Shown here: piece after piece, positions 8,528 to 9,831 of the stretch | How positions within the stretch are numbered: position 1 is the stretch's first letter | Layout: every line of letters starts with the position of its first letter | Source of the DNA: DATLWR01 sp035576205 | GTDB taxonomy: Bacteria > Pseudomonadota > Zetaproteobacteria > Mariprofundales > Mariprofundaceae | Direction: 5' to 3' | DNA length: 9,831 nucleotides | NCBI GenBank assembly: GCA_035576205.1 | Contig: DATLWR010000145.1 | Span: 1 to 9,831, forward strand | Program-made: the position numbers and the translations under genes | The notes under the pieces: model-generated | Database searches by the model: none | Seen by the model: the letters and a program-made list of their open reading frames with translations, nothing else | What the model was told of the DNA's origin: nothing

Positions 8528-8851
8528 ATGACAATCCGGAATATTTTCGAGGCGATCCCTGCCGACCTGCCGGAGGAGCTGGTCCAGATTCTGCTGGAGA
8601 ATCGGGGTGTACGCATCGAACGTATCGTCTCACGCGGCCACGCCTCGCCGGCAGGCTTCTGGTACGATCAGCCCGACGACGAGTGGGTACTCCTGCTGAC
8701 AGGCTCGGCGGGCATCCAGTTCGAGGGGGAGGCAGTGGTCCGCGAGCTCGGACCCGGCGACCACCTGCTCATTCCGGCCCATCGCCGGCACCGCGTTGTC
8801 TGGACGGATGCCGACGGCGATACCGTCTGGCTGGCCGTCTTTTTCCACTGA
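8528..8851 (+). CDS. Small cupin-domain protein
   Basis: This 107-residue protein is a single cupin barrel, about the minimum for the fold. Motif 1 is degenerate: the region SRGHASPAGFWYDQPDDEW has His38 and Glu52 but no HxH pair. Motif 2 reads LGPGDHLLIPAHRRHRVVWT, with Pro83, His85 and His88. Up to four potential metal ligands are therefore present (His38, Glu52, His85, His88), though not in the classical spacing. Members of this type are often annotated only as cupin-domain proteins. Reaction and substrate are unknown, and no signal peptide is seen. No convincing Shine-Dalgarno sequence precedes ATG 8528, so the start rests on the protein pattern. It is divergent from the cyclase gene (109 bases between starts) and is followed after 79 bases by the SulP gene on the same strand, which may or may not be co-transcribed. 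Confidence 0.82.
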   Translation: MTIRNIFEAIPADLPEELVQILLENRGVRIERIVSRGHASPAGFWYDQPDDEWVLLLTGSAGIQFEGEAVVRELGPGDHLLIPAHRRHRVVWTDADGDTVWLAVFFH

Positions 8852-8872
8852 CCGCCCGCCAACTTGAGATCG

Positions 8873-8905
8873 GGGGCCTGGCCGTTAGAGTCCGCCGCCC
8901 CTTTT
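8873..8905 (+). terminator. Weak hairpin with T-run between cupin and SulP genes
   Basis: GGGGC (8873-8877) can pair with GCCCC (8897-8901), and inner GGC (8880-8882) with GCC (8894-8896) across a 2-base bulge. TTTT follows at 8902-8905. The stem is imperfect with an 11-base loop. If functional, it separates the cupin and SulP transcripts. Confidence 0.3.
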
Positions 8906-8930
8906 CAGGTTCCAGGTTCAGGAGTTCCCC

Positions 8931-9831
8931 ATGTTCCAGCTCTACTATGCGCATGCCGCCAAGGCCAAGGACGACATTCTTTCCGGACTGACCGTCGCGC
9001 TGGCACTGGTGCCGGAAGCAGTCGCCTTCGCTTTCGTCGCCGGCGTGAATCCTTTGACCGGCCTCTATGCCGCTTTCCTGATGGGTTTGCTGACCTCGCT
9101 GATCGGCGGCCGACCCGGCATGATCTCCGGTGCCACCGGCTCGATGGCCGTGGTGATGACGGCGCTGGTGTCACAGCACGGTGTGGAATACCTCTTTGCC
9201 GCTATCGTGCTGACCGGCCTGCTGCAGATTGCCTTCGGCGCACTCAAGTTCGGCAAGTTCATCCGCATGGTCCCCTATCCGGTGATGCTCGGCTTCGTCA
9301 ACGGCCTGGCCATCGTCATTTTCCTGGCTCAGCTGCCGCAGTTCCAGAACACCTTGCCGGATGGCAGCCGGGAATGGCTGCAGGGAACCGACATGTTGCT
9401 GATGCTGGGGTTGGTGGCACTTACCATGGCCATCATGTTCCTGCTGCCGAAACTCACCCGCGCCGTCCCGGCGGGACTCGCCGCCATCGCCACCGTGTCG
9501 CTGATCGTCATCTTCGGCCATCTCGACACGCGCACGGTCGGTGACATCGCCCATATCGGCGGTGGCTTCCCGCCCTTCCATATCCCCGATGTTCCTCTAA
9601 ACCTGGAAACGCTGATGGTCATCTTCCCCTATGCCGTCATCCTCGCCGGCATCGGCCTGATGGAGTCGCTGTTGACCATGAGCGTCGTGGACGAGATGAC
9701 GGAAACGCGCGGTCAGGGCAACCGCGTCGCCATCGGCCAGGGTGTCGCCAATACCGTCAGCGGCCTGTTCAGCAGCATGGGTGGTTGCGCCATGATCGGC
9801 CAGACGATGATCAACATTTCATCGGGCGGCC
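8931..9831 (+). CDS. SulP-family inorganic anion transporter, N-terminal part (cut by window end)
   Basis: The gene runs off the window after 300 complete codons with no stop. The protein begins in the cytoplasm, then shows the SulP pattern: DDILSGLTVALALVPEAVAFAFVAGV (14-39), the family signature region GLYAAFLMGLLTSLIGGRPG-x-ISGATGSMAVVM (44-76), and repeated hydrophobic helices. ESLLT lies at 245-249, and the segment from IGQGVANTVSGLF to GCAMIGQTMIN at 268-295. Family members carry sulfate, bicarbonate, chloride or dicarboxylates across the inner membrane, often with a C-terminal STAS domain. Whether one is present here lies outside the window, and the substrate cannot be told. AGGAG at 8920-8924, six bases before ATG 8931, fixes the start. 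Confidence 0.93.
   Translation, partial: MFQLYYAHAAKAKDDILSGLTVALALVPEAVAFAFVAGVNPLTGLYAAFLMGLLTSLIGGRPGMISGATGSMAVVMTALVSQHGVEYLFAAIVLTGLLQIAFGALKFGKFIRMVPYPVMLGFVNGLAIVIFLAQLPQFQNTLPDGSREWLQGTDMLLMLGLVALTMAIMFLLPKLTRAVPAGLAAIATVSLIVIFGHLDTRTVGDIAHIGGGFPPFHIPDVPLNLETLMVIFPYAVILAGIGLMESLLTMSVVDEMTETRGQGNRVAIGQGVANTVSGLFSSMGGCAMIGQTMINISSGG

Overview
The window is GC-rich chromosomal DNA from a Gram-negative bacterium, most likely a beta- or gammaproteobacterium. The evidence is an AcnA-type aconitase, an MltC-type lytic transglycosylase with a lipobox, a second lipoprotein with a lipobox, and a PAS-PAS-GGDEF signalling protein. I cannot place it to genus. I see no tRNA, rRNA, insertion sequence, CRISPR array, integrase or phage gene. 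No gene-free stretch exceeds 300 bases; the longest is 1471-1692.

Layout. Positions 56-1470, all on the minus strand, hold two small exported-protein genes on either side of pcm (protein-L-isoaspartate O-methyltransferase). The two small genes share a 110-base block made of a small inverted repeat, the ribosome binding site and the signal-peptide codons. Their mature parts are unrelated: one is a GPD-repeat protein, the other is Ala/Lys/His-rich. Positions 1693-4416 (plus) hold acnA, followed by a hairpin. Positions 4551-5006 (plus) hold a DUF2846-like lipoprotein gene of lower GC, closed by a clear terminator. Positions 5088-8418 (minus) hold a probable two-gene operon: a membrane diguanylate cyclase, then an MltC-like lytic transglycosylase. 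Positions 8528-8851 (plus) hold a small cupin, divergent from the cyclase gene. From 8931 to the window edge (plus) lies the N-terminal part of a SulP-family anion transporter.

How the parts fit. Most genes are ordinary housekeeping or envelope genes: TCA-cycle aconitase, protein repair, peptidoglycan turnover, c-di-GMP synthesis and anion transport. The least explained part is the pair of small secreted proteins. The same expression and export leader is fused to two different low-complexity cargoes, one of them a tandem repeat that looks free to expand or contract. No complete new multi-gene system is evident. The leader/cargo pair and the cyclase-transglycosylase operon are the two items most worth following up.
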